Below are positions 27,590-36,491 of a stretch of DNA of 64,000 nucleotides, in pieces. The stretch lies in contig LXTR01000029.1 in assembly GCA_001683825.1 (NCBI GenBank), forward strand, positions 62,001 through 126,000, written 5' to 3'. The notes beneath the pieces are model-generated. The model was not told the origin of the DNA and searched no databases. It saw nothing but the letters and a program-made list of their open reading frames with translations. Position 1 is the first letter of the stretch; each line of letters opens with the position of its first letter. The translations under genes were made by a program, and so were the position numbers. The stretch comes from Flavobacteriaceae bacterium CP2B. GTDB taxonomy: Bacteria > Bacteroidota > Bacteroidia > Flavobacteriales > Flavobacteriaceae.

Positions 27590-28685
27590 AGCTGTGTTCC
27601 AGGTCCTGTTTTTGGGCTTGCTTGTATATGGGGTGGCCGGGAGGGCACAAGACAGCATCCCCGTGGAAAGCACCCCGGATTCTGTCCTTGTAGACACCAT
27701 TGTCATCCGCGCTACGCAGGATAAAATACGCAATATCCCCAGGGGGGTCAACCTCACCAACCCCGTGATCTCCTTTAAGCAGACCAAACCCCTTTCCAAG
27801 CCTTACAAACGCTTCAGGATCCCCTCTTTCTGGGAAAAGGAAAACCTGTTGGGGCTCAACCTCAGCGAGGTGGCCTTTGTCAACTGGAACGCGGGGGGCG
27901 ATAACGCCATCACCGCCATAGGGCGGATCAGGTTCCAGCGGAACTACAAATTCCGGTACGTCTCCTGGAAGAACGACATGGAAATGCGTTTTGGGTGGAA
28001 TGCCCAGGAAGGGCGGCAATGGCGCAAGACGGATGATGCGATCCGGATCAGCTCTACCTTTGGTTACCGGCAGGATACCATCAGCAACTGGTATTATTCG
28101 GTAAAGGCCAATTTCAATACCCAGTTTGCCGACGGTTTCAAATACCCGGACCGAAGCAAGCCCATCTCGCGTTTTATGGCACCGGGCTACCTCTTCCTGG
28201 GGGCAGGGGCCTCCTATATTTCACAGGGAGACAAGTTCAACCTCTACCTCTCCCCCATTACCCACCGCTCTACCTTCGTGCTCGACCAGGAACTGGCCAA
28301 TAACGGCTCGTTCGGGGTAGAAAAAGCCGTCCTGGACGAAAACGGGAACGTCCTCAAAGAAGGCAAAAACCTTTTCACCTCCTTCGGGTTCCTGGTCACC
28401 AACACCTGGAAAACCCAGGTAGTCAAGAATATCGCGTTGGACCACCGGGTGAGTTTGTATACTGATTATCTCCGGGATTTTGGAAACATCGATGTCGACT
28501 GGGAGATGGCCTTTAACCTGACGGTGAACGACTGGGTGAATGCCACCATTGGCACCAACCTGATCTACGACGACGATATCCGCTTTGATGTGGTACAGGA
28601 CGCCGAAGGCAATATCACAGACGCGGGGGTACCCAGGATACAGCTAAAACAGTTGCTCTCTGTGGGGATTGCCTATAACTTCTAA
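27579..28685 (+). CDS. DUF3078-type outer membrane beta-barrel-like protein
   Basis: The start at 27579 gives a clean signal peptide (THKAVFQVLFLGLLVYGVAGRAQ); the frame upstream lies within dxs. The mature protein of about 345 residues has alternating beta-strand patterns such as LNLSEVAFVNWNAGGDNAITAIGRI and ends VGIAYNF, as outer membrane barrels do. It matches my memory of the DUF3078 family in Bacteroidota, whose function is unknown. It overlaps dxs by 11 bp and is probably co-transcribed with it. Confidence 0.75.
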   Translation: MTHKAVFQVLFLGLLVYGVAGRAQDSIPVESTPDSVLVDTIVIRATQDKIRNIPRGVNLTNPVISFKQTKPLSKPYKRFRIPSFWEKENLLGLNLSEVAFVNWNAGGDNAITAIGRIRFQRNYKFRYVSWKNDMEMRFGWNAQEGRQWRKTDDAIRISSTFGYRQDTISNWYYSVKANFNTQFADGFKYPDRSKPISRFMAPGYLFLGAGASYISQGDKFNLYLSPITHRSTFVLDQELANNGSFGVEKAVLDENGNVLKEGKNLFTSFGFLVTNTWKTQVVKNIALDHRVSLYTDYLRDFGNIDVDWEMAFNLTVNDWVNATIGTNLIYDDDIRFDVVQDAEGNITDAGVPRIQLKQLLSVGIAYNF

Positions 28686-28697
28686 TAAAAGCGGTAC

Positions 28698-30041
28698 TTA
28701 AAGCAATTTTCCCGTAATCTTGTTGTGCATGTTCACGGCCGCCCCGTCCGATAAGCTGGCCACGTAGCAACTGGTATTCAATAGGATCCCGTAAAGGGTA
28801 TCTTCGCTATTCCTGTAGGCCTGCGGCAGGGTATTGATCATCAGCCGGTCATAGTTGCCGGCCCGGCCTTCCTTTTGCCGTACCAGGGCTGTGGCATAGA
28901 CCTGCAGGAGGTCTGCGATGATCTTATACCCGGCTATTTCCTTTTCCAGCACCTCCGGCGCGCGGTAGATTTTCTCCACACTTAGTTTGATGATGTCTTC
29001 TATCTGCGCCTTGTAGCGGCTTTTGTCTATCAAGGCCATGCCAAAAGTACCATCCAGCAACTCCGCTTCATGCGCCATAAATGTATCGGCCGCATCGTTG
29101 ATGAGGGTATTGATGGCCAGGGCCCTGAGGTAGCTCAGCCGATCGGCGCGGAAAGGCATTTGGTGGTATTTCTGGGTATTGATACGGTCCTTTACAAGTT
29201 TAATGAGGTATTCCAGGGCGTAGTCTTCCGGGATAAGGCCCAGGTTGATGCCATCCTCGAAATCAATGATGGTGTAACAGATATCATCGGCGGCCTCAAC
29301 CAGGTAGGTCAGGGGGTGCCTGGCATAGGCCATACCTTTGCCCGCGGTCCGGGAAACCAACCCCAGTTCGTCGGCCACCTCTTTGAAAAACGCCTTCTCA
29401 CTCTGGAAATACCCGTATTTCTTGTCGGCTATATGCGTACTGGGTTTATGCGGGAGCGACTCCTTGGGGTACTTGGTAAAAGCCCCCAGGGTGGCATAGC
29501 TCAGCCTAAGCCCGCCCGGCACGCCTTCCCGGTTTGCCGTGAGCAGCCGGAAACCGTTGGCGTTTCCTTCAAAGGCAACAAGGTCCTGGTATTCTTTGGG
29601 CGAGAGGGAAGTTCGGTATTCCTGCCCGGCCCCGCTGCGGAAGAATTCGCCTATGGCCTTTTCGCCGCTATGGCCAAAGGGGGGATTGCCAATATCGTGT
29701 GCCAGGGCGGCCGCGGCCACAATGGCCCCAAAATCATTAAAGGCATGGCCATGTGCCTCTTTCAATGCGGGGTGTTTTTGCAGCAGCTTTTGGCCAACGA
29801 TACGGCCCAGGCTACGTCCCACCACCGAAACCTCCAGGCTGTGGGTGAGCCGGGTATGCACAAAATCGGTTTTTGAGAGGGGAATCACCTGGGTTTTGTC
29901 CTGCAGGCTTCTAAAGGCCGATGAAAAGATCACCCGGTCATAATCCACCTCAAACCCCAATCGGGATTCATCCTGCGCTTTCCTGAGGCGCTTATGTGTA
30001 TCTCCCTGCCTTTTAAGGGAGAGAAGTTGTTCCCAACGCAT
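28698..30041 (-). CDS. dgt: Deoxyguanosinetriphosphate triphosphohydrolase (dGTPase)
   Basis: The 447-residue protein of the HD superfamily cleaves dGTP to deoxyguanosine and triphosphate. The HD metal site is visible: His in RLTHSLEVSVVGRSLG, the His-Asp pair in AALAHDIGNPPFGHSG, and a later Asp. The start is set at the methionine in MRWEQLLSLKRQGD; the open frame extends 18 codons further but without family-like sequence. It converges with the DUF3078 gene. Its upstream region leads into the repeat-rich promoter of the TonB receptor. Confidence 0.92.
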   Translation of the reverse strand: MRWEQLLSLKRQGDTHKRLRKAQDESRLGFEVDYDRVIFSSAFRSLQDKTQVIPLSKTDFVHTRLTHSLEVSVVGRSLGRIVGQKLLQKHPALKEAHGHAFNDFGAIVAAAALAHDIGNPPFGHSGEKAIGEFFRSGAGQEYRTSLSPKEYQDLVAFEGNANGFRLLTANREGVPGGLRLSYATLGAFTKYPKESLPHKPSTHIADKKYGYFQSEKAFFKEVADELGLVSRTAGKGMAYARHPLTYLVEAADDICYTIIDFEDGINLGLIPEDYALEYLIKLVKDRINTQKYHQMPFRADRLSYLRALAINTLINDAADTFMAHEAELLDGTFGMALIDKSRYKAQIEDIIKLSVEKIYRAPEVLEKEIAGYKIIADLLQVYATALVRQKEGRAGNYDRLMINTLPQAYRNSEDTLYGILLNTSCYVASLSDGAAVNMHNKITGKLL

Positions 30042-30110
30042 GGTCTCTGGTATTTCCGGCCCAAGATACGGCTTTTTCGGGGTGCCCCTCAGCAAGGGGC
30101 GGCCATCTGT

Positions 30111-30206
30111 TAACTTTTAGGTAATGCGGTAACGTTTAGCTAACCCTAATACAAAAAAGGTTTAACATGCAACTAACATGGCCTTTACAACGTGTAGCGT
30201 TCTTTG
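30111..30206 (+). promoter_or_regulatory. Pho-box-like promoter of the TonB receptor operon (site 1)
   Basis: TAAC-type tetramers occur in pairs with an exact 11-bp period: 30111 and 30122, 30130 and 30141, 30163 and 30174, plus TTAC at 30185. Measured to the TTTG at 30203 the in-phase copies lie at 73, 62, 40, 29 and 18 bp. The -7 region reads GTTCTTTG, a weak match to TAnnTTTG, as expected for an activator-dependent promoter. The layout equals that of PhoB/PhoP boxes; the regulator's identity is inferred. Confidence 0.6.
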
Positions 30207-30228
30207 CGGCGGATTATTAATGATGTAA

Positions 30229-33036
30229 ATGAAAAATTTTCTAGCAGTTCTTTTTATACTGACAGTAACCTATTTAGGAGCGCAAGAGACAGGCAGTATT
30301 GTCGGTACGTTAATCGACAAAGAAGTAAACGACGAACCCCTGGCCTTCGCCAATGTGTTGATAAAGGGCACCACCAAAGGTACCACTTCAGATTTTGACG
30401 GATTATACGAATTGCCCAACCTGGCCCCCGGGCCTTATACCCTGGTGATCAGCTATCTGGGGTACGAGACCGTGGAGATCCCTGATGTAGTGGTAGTCGC
30501 CGGAAAAGTAACTACGGTAGACGTACCCATGGCGGCCAATGAAGGCGTTGCCCTGGATGAGGTGGTGATTACCCAGGTGGCGCGGAAAGATTCTGAAGTT
30601 GCCCTTTTACTCGACCAGAAAAAGGCCGTGGAAATCAAGGAAAGTATTGGGGCGGTTCAGCTCGGTAAAATCGGCGTATCGGATGTCGCCACCGCCACCA
30701 CCAAGATTTCCGGTGTATCCAGCAGTGAAGCTTCTGGCGATGTTTTCGTACGCGGGTTGGGCGACCGCTATCTCTCTACCACCCTGAATGGGCTTCCTGT
30801 TCCATCGGACGATGTGGAACGAAAAAATATCGACCTTGGGTTGTTTCCGACCCGGGTGATCCAAAACGTCAGCGTAAGCAAAACCTATTCGCCCCAGGCT
30901 TCCGCTGACCAGGCGTCTGGCACCATCAACATCAGCTCCAGGGAATTGGCCGGCATGAGCGAATTTAGTGTGGGAGCCCAGGCCGGTGTCAATACCAACG
31001 TAGCCAGGAGCGGGGTCTTTGACAACTTTAAGGTATCCCCCAATTCCAACAATACAGATTTTGGTATCTACGACCAGAAACGCAATACAGTGCAGCTTAT
31101 TACCCAACAGGGGTGGAATACCGTGCAACAGGAATCTCCGGTAGATTACACCTTTAATGTAGTGGCCGGGAAGAAAATCGGCACAAGGCTGAATGTGTTG
31201 GCCACCGCTTCCCATCAGCGCTCTTTTGACTACGGGCAGGGCCTGTTCCGCCAGTTCCGTTCCAATTTTGTGGATGACACCATTACGGATGCCACCACCT
31301 ATAACAAAAGGGTGATCAATTCCGGCTTGGCAGACCTTACCTATTTCATCAATGAAAACCACAAGCTAAAATCGAGCACCTTCCTCATAAGCACCCTGAC
31401 CGAATCGGTCTTTGAGGGTGGGCGCAACGGGGAAGCCACCATTTTCGAAGAAACGGATCCGGCTGAAGGCCTCTTTCAATTCATCAGGGACCAAAACACC
31501 CGGCAAACCAAACTGCTCGTCAGCCAACTGATGGGAACCCACCAGCTGGGGGAAAACAACACCCTGGAATGGGCGGGGGCCTACAACTTTGTAAACGCCG
31601 CCGAACCTAACCGGATCCGGAACGAAGTGAACTTTGACCCCGATGGCGATTTTGTGCAATTGGGGCGTACCGGTGGTTTCCAGCAACGAAAATCCAAACA
31701 GAACATTGAGGACAACGAATACAACGGTTATTTGAAGGACCAGATACGCCTGATTGACGAGGACAGCAAGTCGTTCCAAATCACCCTGGGGCTGAATTAC
31801 CGGAATAAAGAGCGTGATTTCGTATCCCAGTTCGTTGGGGTCGAAGAAAGCAGCGTAAACAGTATCAACCCACCTTCCATCGATAACCTGGGGAGTATTT
31901 TCCAGCAATCGAACTTTGACGCGGGCCTGCTGCAATTAAATATCCTCAGGCCCGACTTCTACAACGGCAAACTGGAATCGCAGGCTGCCTTCACCGATTT
32001 TAACGTAGGCCTGGACCGCTGGAATTTCAATGTAGGCCTGCGCTACCAGAAAGACATGATCGATGTGGGCTACGATGTGGGGAACATCCCGGGAAGGCTG
32101 GGTGTCAGCAACAAGGAGTACAATAACGTATACCCAAGTGCCAATATCAAATATGACATCAACGACAAGCACGCCCTGCGTTTTGCGGTAAGCCGTACCA
32201 TTACCCTGCCCGAGTTCAAGGAAATCGCGCCTTTTGAGTACGTGTCGCAAACCGGGCAGATTACCCGTGGAAACCCGGACCTGGATGCTTCAAAAGACCT
32301 GAACTACGACCTTAAGTGGGAGTATTTCCCAAGCAACGGGCAATTGGTGTCTGTCGCAGCTTTTTACAAGGAAATCTCCGATCCTATCAACAAGGTTCAG
32401 GACAGAGGTTCCGCAGGCGTATTCTCCTTCTTTAACTCCGGGGAAAAAGCCGAAGTATACGGGGTTGAGGCCGAGACCAAACTGGAACTCCTACGGCCTG
32501 TGGATGATTTTGAAGACGGGAGCGCCAGTGGCTTTGGCCTGGACCTGGTCTTTAATGCCACCCGCATGTGGCATACACAGGACCTGAAGGAAGTAAGGGC
32601 CGATGACGGGACCTTCATAAGGACCTTCCGTTACAAGGGATTGACGGAAACCGACCTGCAAGGGGCTTCAGACTGGATTTTGAACACCAGCCTGAACTTC
32701 AGCATCCCCGGGGAAAATGCATTTGACGCCTCTTTGACCGCCAACTATGCTTCCGACAAAATCTTCGCCCTGGGGTCGCCCGAAATCCAGACCCAAAGCG
32801 AAACCTTTTACAACGATGCCATCATAGAAAAGGGCTTTGTGGTCCTGGATGCCGTCCTGAGTAAAGAATTTGGTAAACACTGGCGCTTGCGCCTTATAGG
32901 GAGGAACCTGTTGAATCCGGAAATCAAGAGGACGCAGTTGGTAAAGCCAAGCACCACCGGGATAGAGACCGAGGAGATCGTGAGGTCCTATTCCACCGGC
33001 GCTCAAATACGGCTTGGAATAAATTATTCATTCTAA
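30229..33036 (+). CDS. TonB-dependent outer membrane receptor, predicted phosphate-regulated
   Basis: The 935-residue receptor has a signal peptide (KNFLAVLFILTVTYLGAQ), an N-terminal carboxypeptidase-like domain (GSIVGTLIDKEVNDEPLAFANVLIKG ... SDFDGLYEL), a plug domain (FVRGLGDRYLSTTLNGLPVPSDD, ASADQASGTINI) and a barrel ending GINYSF. It is not a SusC type, because the plug lacks the SusC signature and no SusD follows. Instead a surface beta-helix lipoprotein is encoded 38 bp downstream. The promoter carries Pho-box-like repeats shared with the porin and PiT genes, so uptake of phosphate, phospho-esters or a phosphorylated polymer is the working idea. Confidence 0.85.
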   Translation: MKNFLAVLFILTVTYLGAQETGSIVGTLIDKEVNDEPLAFANVLIKGTTKGTTSDFDGLYELPNLAPGPYTLVISYLGYETVEIPDVVVVAGKVTTVDVPMAANEGVALDEVVITQVARKDSEVALLLDQKKAVEIKESIGAVQLGKIGVSDVATATTKISGVSSSEASGDVFVRGLGDRYLSTTLNGLPVPSDDVERKNIDLGLFPTRVIQNVSVSKTYSPQASADQASGTINISSRELAGMSEFSVGAQAGVNTNVARSGVFDNFKVSPNSNNTDFGIYDQKRNTVQLITQQGWNTVQQESPVDYTFNVVAGKKIGTRLNVLATASHQRSFDYGQGLFRQFRSNFVDDTITDATTYNKRVINSGLADLTYFINENHKLKSSTFLISTLTESVFEGGRNGEATIFEETDPAEGLFQFIRDQNTRQTKLLVSQLMGTHQLGENNTLEWAGAYNFVNAAEPNRIRNEVNFDPDGDFVQLGRTGGFQQRKSKQNIEDNEYNGYLKDQIRLIDEDSKSFQITLGLNYRNKERDFVSQFVGVEESSVNSINPPSIDNLGSIFQQSNFDAGLLQLNILRPDFYNGKLESQAAFTDFNVGLDRWNFNVGLRYQKDMIDVGYDVGNIPGRLGVSNKEYNNVYPSANIKYDINDKHALRFAVSRTITLPEFKEIAPFEYVSQTGQITRGNPDLDASKDLNYDLKWEYFPSNGQLVSVAAFYKEISDPINKVQDRGSAGVFSFFNSGEKAEVYGVEAETKLELLRPVDDFEDGSASGFGLDLVFNATRMWHTQDLKEVRADDGTFIRTFRYKGLTETDLQGASDWILNTSLNFSIPGENAFDASLTANYASDKIFALGSPEIQTQSETFYNDAIIEKGFVVLDAVLSKEFGKHWRLRLIGRNLLNPEIKRTQLVKPSTTGIETEEIVRSYSTGAQIRLGINYSF

Positions 33037-33074
33037 TAACCTTCATACACTTAACCCTTAAAACACCCACAATT

Positions 33075-35096
33075 ATGAAAACGAAAATTGCAAACTTTGG
33101 CGTACTCCTGGCGTTGGCCGGAGGGCTGGTTTTTACGGCCTGCAGCAGTGATGACACCACCGTAGACCCCACGCCCCAGGCCAGTTGTACGGACGGTATT
33201 AAGAACGGTTCCGAAACCGGGGTAGACTGCGGAGGTAGCTGCCCGAATTCTTGCGTGACAGAACAGACCAACCTGAATGGCAGCCTTGATGAGGACCGAA
33301 CCCTGGACCCGACAGAAACCTATACCATTACCGGGGTCTTCAGTATCGAAGCAGGCGCCACCCTGACCATCCCCGCCGGTACGAAAATAGTCTCTGAGAA
33401 AGGGACAGACCGCTATATCGTAGTACAAAAAGGAGGGATGATCGACGTGCAGGGAACCTCTGGGAACCCTGTGATCATGACCTCATTAAACGAAACACCT
33501 GGTGACTGGGGCGGACTGGTAATTGCCGGTAATGCCACCACCACAGAAGGGGTGGATGCCGTAGCGGAAGTAGGCGGTATTATCTACGGAGGGACAGACG
33601 ACAACGACAGTTCAGGGTCTATAGAATTCCTGGTCATCAATTATGCAGGGGCCCAGATCAATTCGGAATCCCAGTACAACGGTCTTTCCCTGTATGCCGT
33701 GGGAAGCGGGACCAGCATAAGCGATATCGCCATTCTCAATGGCACCGATGATGGGGTGGAATTCTTTGGAGGCACCGCCAGTATCACCAACCTGTACCTG
33801 GAAAACAACGAGGATGACGCCGTAGACTGGACCGAAGGCTGGAACGGAACCATCACTAATACCTTCGTCCTGCATACCATTGATGGCTTCTCTACCGCTG
33901 TTGAAGCCGACGGGGTCAACGGAAACCCGACGATTGTCAACTTTACGGCCATCTCTACCGAAGGCGGGACCGCCCTGCAGTTCAAGAAAGAGTCCGGCGC
34001 CACCATCACAGGCCTCTCGCTCACCGGGTATGAAACCTCCATAGACATGAGGGATAACGGGCCGCTGGCCAACATTCAGATTGATGGGGCCGATGCCGAC
34101 CCGAACCTGACGTATCTCGCCGATGCCACCGTGGAAATCTCCCTCTTTGCCTGGGTGGGATCGCAAACCGGTATCGAGACACAGCCGCTGGCTGGAACGC
34201 TGACTACAGACACCACCTTGGATGCCGACGTAATTTACCTGCTACAGGGAAGCCTGAGCGTAGAGGCCGGTGCCAAACTGACCATCCCCGCCGGAACGGT
34301 GATCATTGCCAATGCCGATTCGGGCCAGGAAACCGAAACCTACATCGTGGTGAAGAAAGGGGCCCAGATTGACGTGCAGGGAACCGAAGACGACCCCGTG
34401 ATCATGACCTCTACCGACCAGAACCCCGGTGACTGGGGTGGCCTGATCCTGTTGGGCGACGCTACCACCACCGAAGGGGTAGACGCTGTAGCCGAAGTAG
34501 GTGGTTTTATTTACGGAGGCACCAATGATGCCGATACTTCCGGTTCCATCAGCTACCTGGTGATCAACTACGCCGGGGCACAGATCAATGCAGAATCGCA
34601 ATACAACGGCCTGACGCTCTATGCGGTAGGATCCGGGACCACCATAGCAAATGTGGCCATCCTGAACGGTACTGATGACGGGGTGGAATTCTTTGGCGGA
34701 ACCGTGAACGCCAGCAATTTTTACCTGGCCAACAACGAGGATGATGCCGTAGACTGGACAGAAGGCTGGAATGGGACCCTAACCAACACCTATGTGTCCC
34801 ATACCATTGCGGGGTTCTCTACCGCGGTAGAGGCCGACGGGATCAACAACAACCCGAAGCTGGTAAATTTCACGGCTGTGGCCACAGAACCCGGTATTGC
34901 CTTACAGTTTAAAAAGGAATCCGGGGCTACCATTACCAACCTGTACCTTTCGGGCTACTCCACACAGGTAGATATGGTAAACGGCGGGCCCATTGCCAAC
35001 GTACAAATAGATGGGGAAACCGCTGTTGCCGATGGGGATTATACCTCGGGCACGCAGGTAGACCTCGCCGCCTTTGCCTGGGCCACGGGCGATTAA
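33075..35096 (+). CDS. Beta-helix-type lipoprotein with two tandem 300-residue repeats
   Basis: The 673-residue protein has a lipoprotein signal (GGLVFTAC, Cys23) and a disulfide-type motif at residues 38-60 with Cys38, Cys52, Cys56 and Cys60 (CxDG...VDCGGxC). Two homologous halves follow, about residues 72-370 and 371-673. Both repeat IDVQGT, NPGDWGGL or TPGDWGGL, TTTEGVDAVAEVGG, NYAGAQIN, SQYNGL, GTDDGVEFFGG, NNEDDAVDWTEGWNGT and LQFKKESGATIT. The short regular strands suggest a right-handed parallel beta helix. It follows the TonB receptor by 38 bp and probably replaces SusD as its surface partner. The ligand is unknown. I do not recognise a named family. Confidence 0.8.
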   Translation: MKTKIANFGVLLALAGGLVFTACSSDDTTVDPTPQASCTDGIKNGSETGVDCGGSCPNSCVTEQTNLNGSLDEDRTLDPTETYTITGVFSIEAGATLTIPAGTKIVSEKGTDRYIVVQKGGMIDVQGTSGNPVIMTSLNETPGDWGGLVIAGNATTTEGVDAVAEVGGIIYGGTDDNDSSGSIEFLVINYAGAQINSESQYNGLSLYAVGSGTSISDIAILNGTDDGVEFFGGTASITNLYLENNEDDAVDWTEGWNGTITNTFVLHTIDGFSTAVEADGVNGNPTIVNFTAISTEGGTALQFKKESGATITGLSLTGYETSIDMRDNGPLANIQIDGADADPNLTYLADATVEISLFAWVGSQTGIETQPLAGTLTTDTTLDADVIYLLQGSLSVEAGAKLTIPAGTVIIANADSGQETETYIVVKKGAQIDVQGTEDDPVIMTSTDQNPGDWGGLILLGDATTTEGVDAVAEVGGFIYGGTNDADTSGSISYLVINYAGAQINAESQYNGLTLYAVGSGTTIANVAILNGTDDGVEFFGGTVNASNFYLANNEDDAVDWTEGWNGTLTNTYVSHTIAGFSTAVEADGINNNPKLVNFTAVATEPGIALQFKKESGATITNLYLSGYSTQVDMVNGGPIANVQIDGETAVADGDYTSGTQVDLAAFAWATGD

Positions 35097-35152
35097 GTCC
35101 TGGCATAGCCAACCCCAAAGGAGTAACATCCAACACTTCCTAACGGAAGCGG

Positions 35153-35179
35153 AAACCCCGGTTGCCACCGGGGTTTTTT
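35153..35179 (+). terminator. Intrinsic terminator after the receptor/beta-helix operon
   Basis: Stem AAACCCCGGT/ACCGGGGTTT with loop TGCC, followed by a T run. It closes the transcript before the next Pho-box-like promoter. Confidence 0.85.
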
Positions 35180-35295
35180 GTGGTGCTTCCCCTTGCCAAT
35201 GGCCAGCACCCCCAAAGCACACATATAGGCCAGCAGGGAATGGGTATCAACATGGAACTGCAAAACGATTTGTTTGCAATTTAATGACCCAAGTA

Positions 35296-35339
35296 TAACG
35301 TATATCTAACCCTGGCTTTACATAGACCTCCGTTCTTTG
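35296..35339 (+). promoter_or_regulatory. Pho-box-like promoter of the truncated receptor paralogue (site 2)
   Basis: TAAC at 35296 and 35307 and TTAC at 35318 lie 40, 29 and 18 bp before TTTG at 35336. The stretch from 35296 matches 16 of 18 bases of site 1 at 30130. The -7 region CGTTCTTTGC is identical to that of site 1. Confidence 0.6.
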
Positions 35340-35343
35340 CAGT

Positions 35344-35760
35344 ATGCTATTACGGATTATGCCACGTTTCATTTTACTTAGTTTGCTACTGCTGTCTAAC
35401 TTGCTGCTTTCGCAGGAATCCGGTACTATTAAAGGCACGATTGTCGATGAAGAGATGCACAATGAACCACTATTGTTCGCCAATGTGGCCGTGAAAAATA
35501 CGGACCTCAGCACCCAAACCAATTTCCATGGCAACTTTGAGATCAGCGGTATTGCTCCGGGGAGCTATACCTTACAGGTAAGTTATTTGGGCTATGAAAG
35601 TATTGAACTACCCATACTTGTGGAGCACCAACAGGTTATATGGATCCGGGAGGGGCTTCGGGCCAAAACTATGGCCTTGGAAACCGTGGCGGAAGGAAGG
35701 TACCCCTCCGATGCACAAGCGGGTTTTGCATCCCGGCTTTCAAATTCAGAGGTACAGTAA
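35344..35760 (+). CDS. Stand-alone carboxypeptidase-like regulatory domain, probable truncated TonB-receptor paralogue
   Basis: The 138-residue protein (or 133 if translation starts at the second Met, 35359) has a signal peptide (MPRFILLSLLLLSNLLLSQ) and one carboxypeptidase-like domain. It parallels the N-terminal domain of the receptor at 30229 almost step by step: ESGTIKGTIVDEEMHNEPLLFANV against ETGSIVGTLIDKEVNDEPLAFANV, and YTLQVSYLGYESIELP against YTLVISYLGYETVEIP. Plug and barrel are missing and the frame stops after a short unrelated tail. Because it also keeps a very similar promoter, it looks like a duplicated and shortened 5' end of the receptor gene. Whether the secreted domain has a function is open. 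Confidence 0.7.
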   Translation: MLLRIMPRFILLSLLLLSNLLLSQESGTIKGTIVDEEMHNEPLLFANVAVKNTDLSTQTNFHGNFEISGIAPGSYTLQVSYLGYESIELPILVEHQQVIWIREGLRAKTMALETVAEGRYPSDAQAGFASRLSNSEVQ

Positions 35761-35878
35761 GCGTTGTCTTAGCTTTGCTTTAAAAGTAGGGTGAGTCCCA
35801 ACTTTAATTGATCCTTTCACAGGAAGCCTGCCTGGGGGGTACAGCCACAAAATACAATTTCCTGATCCCTTTCAAGGG

Positions 35879-35912
35879 AAAAAAGCATCTGCCATGGGGC
35901 GGATGCTTTTTT
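35879..35912. terminator. Bidirectional terminator between converging small genes
   Basis: A 13-bp stem with one G-T pair (AAAAGCATCTGCC and GGCGGATGCTTTT) around loop ATGG has A and T runs on both sides, suited to both flanking genes. Confidence 0.8.
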
Positions 35913-35936
35913 AAGTTTTACGGTCGTTCCTGCCGG

Positions 35937-36293
35937 TTAGTGGTTGACGATCCCCGTGGCATTTTTAGCTTCGGTGATGCTTGCAATCTGGTTATCATTG
36001 AACTCCACTTCCTTGAGGGTATCGTCAGCCCAGAAGTACCACTTCCCGGTTTTCCGTCCGTTTTCATAAGAGCCAACGGCGATCTTCACCCCTTCGGCAT
36101 CATAACTGGTCCACTCCCCGTGAAGCTTACCAGCGGTGTTAAAGGTTCCCTCCTGGCTCACGTTTCCATTCTCGTGAAAATAGGTGGCCTCTATCAGATT
36201 GGTCTCCGCGTTATATTTTTTCGTTACTCTTTCCTGGGCATACGCCCCTGCCGAAACTAACAGCATCAGGCTTAACATTAATACTTTATACAT
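35937..36293 (-). CDS. Small secreted MORN-repeat protein
   Basis: The 118-residue protein has a signal peptide (YKVLMLSLMLLVSAGAYAQ) and MORN-like repeats: YFHENGNVSQEGTFN, GKLHGEWTSYDAEGVKIAVGSYENGRKTGKWYFW. These short hairpins bind surfaces or partner proteins in other systems. The family is common in Flavobacteria and its function is unknown. It lies inside the phosphate island on the opposite strand; I see no Pho-box-like repeat in its upstream region. Confidence 0.8.
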   Translation of the reverse strand: MYKVLMLSLMLLVSAGAYAQERVTKKYNAETNLIEATYFHENGNVSQEGTFNTAGKLHGEWTSYDAEGVKIAVGSYENGRKTGKWYFWADDTLKEVEFNDNQIASITEAKNATGIVNH

Positions 36294-36430
36294 GGTATCT
36301 TTTTTACATTTATCCAGTATTAAAGATATGAAATTAACTTTAATTCAACTATTGCTTAACGTTATATTTACATGAATCGTACAACAGCCCTCTTTAAATT
36401 ATGGTACTAGCTACTGCAGGTTACGTACTT

Positions 36431-36485
36431 TAATGATTCCTTAATATTGCCCTTACACCTATTTAAAATCCTCTCTATAATTTTG
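36431..36485 (+). promoter_or_regulatory. Pho-box-like array and promoter without a gene (site 5)
   Basis: TAAT at 36431, TAAT at 36442, TTAC at 36453 and TAAA at 36464 repeat every 11 bp and lie 51, 40, 29 and 18 bp before TTTG at 36482. The -7 element TAATTTTG is an exact TAnnTTTG match. The region is AT-rich, so part of the match may be chance. Confidence 0.4.
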
Positions 36486-36491
36486 ATACCG

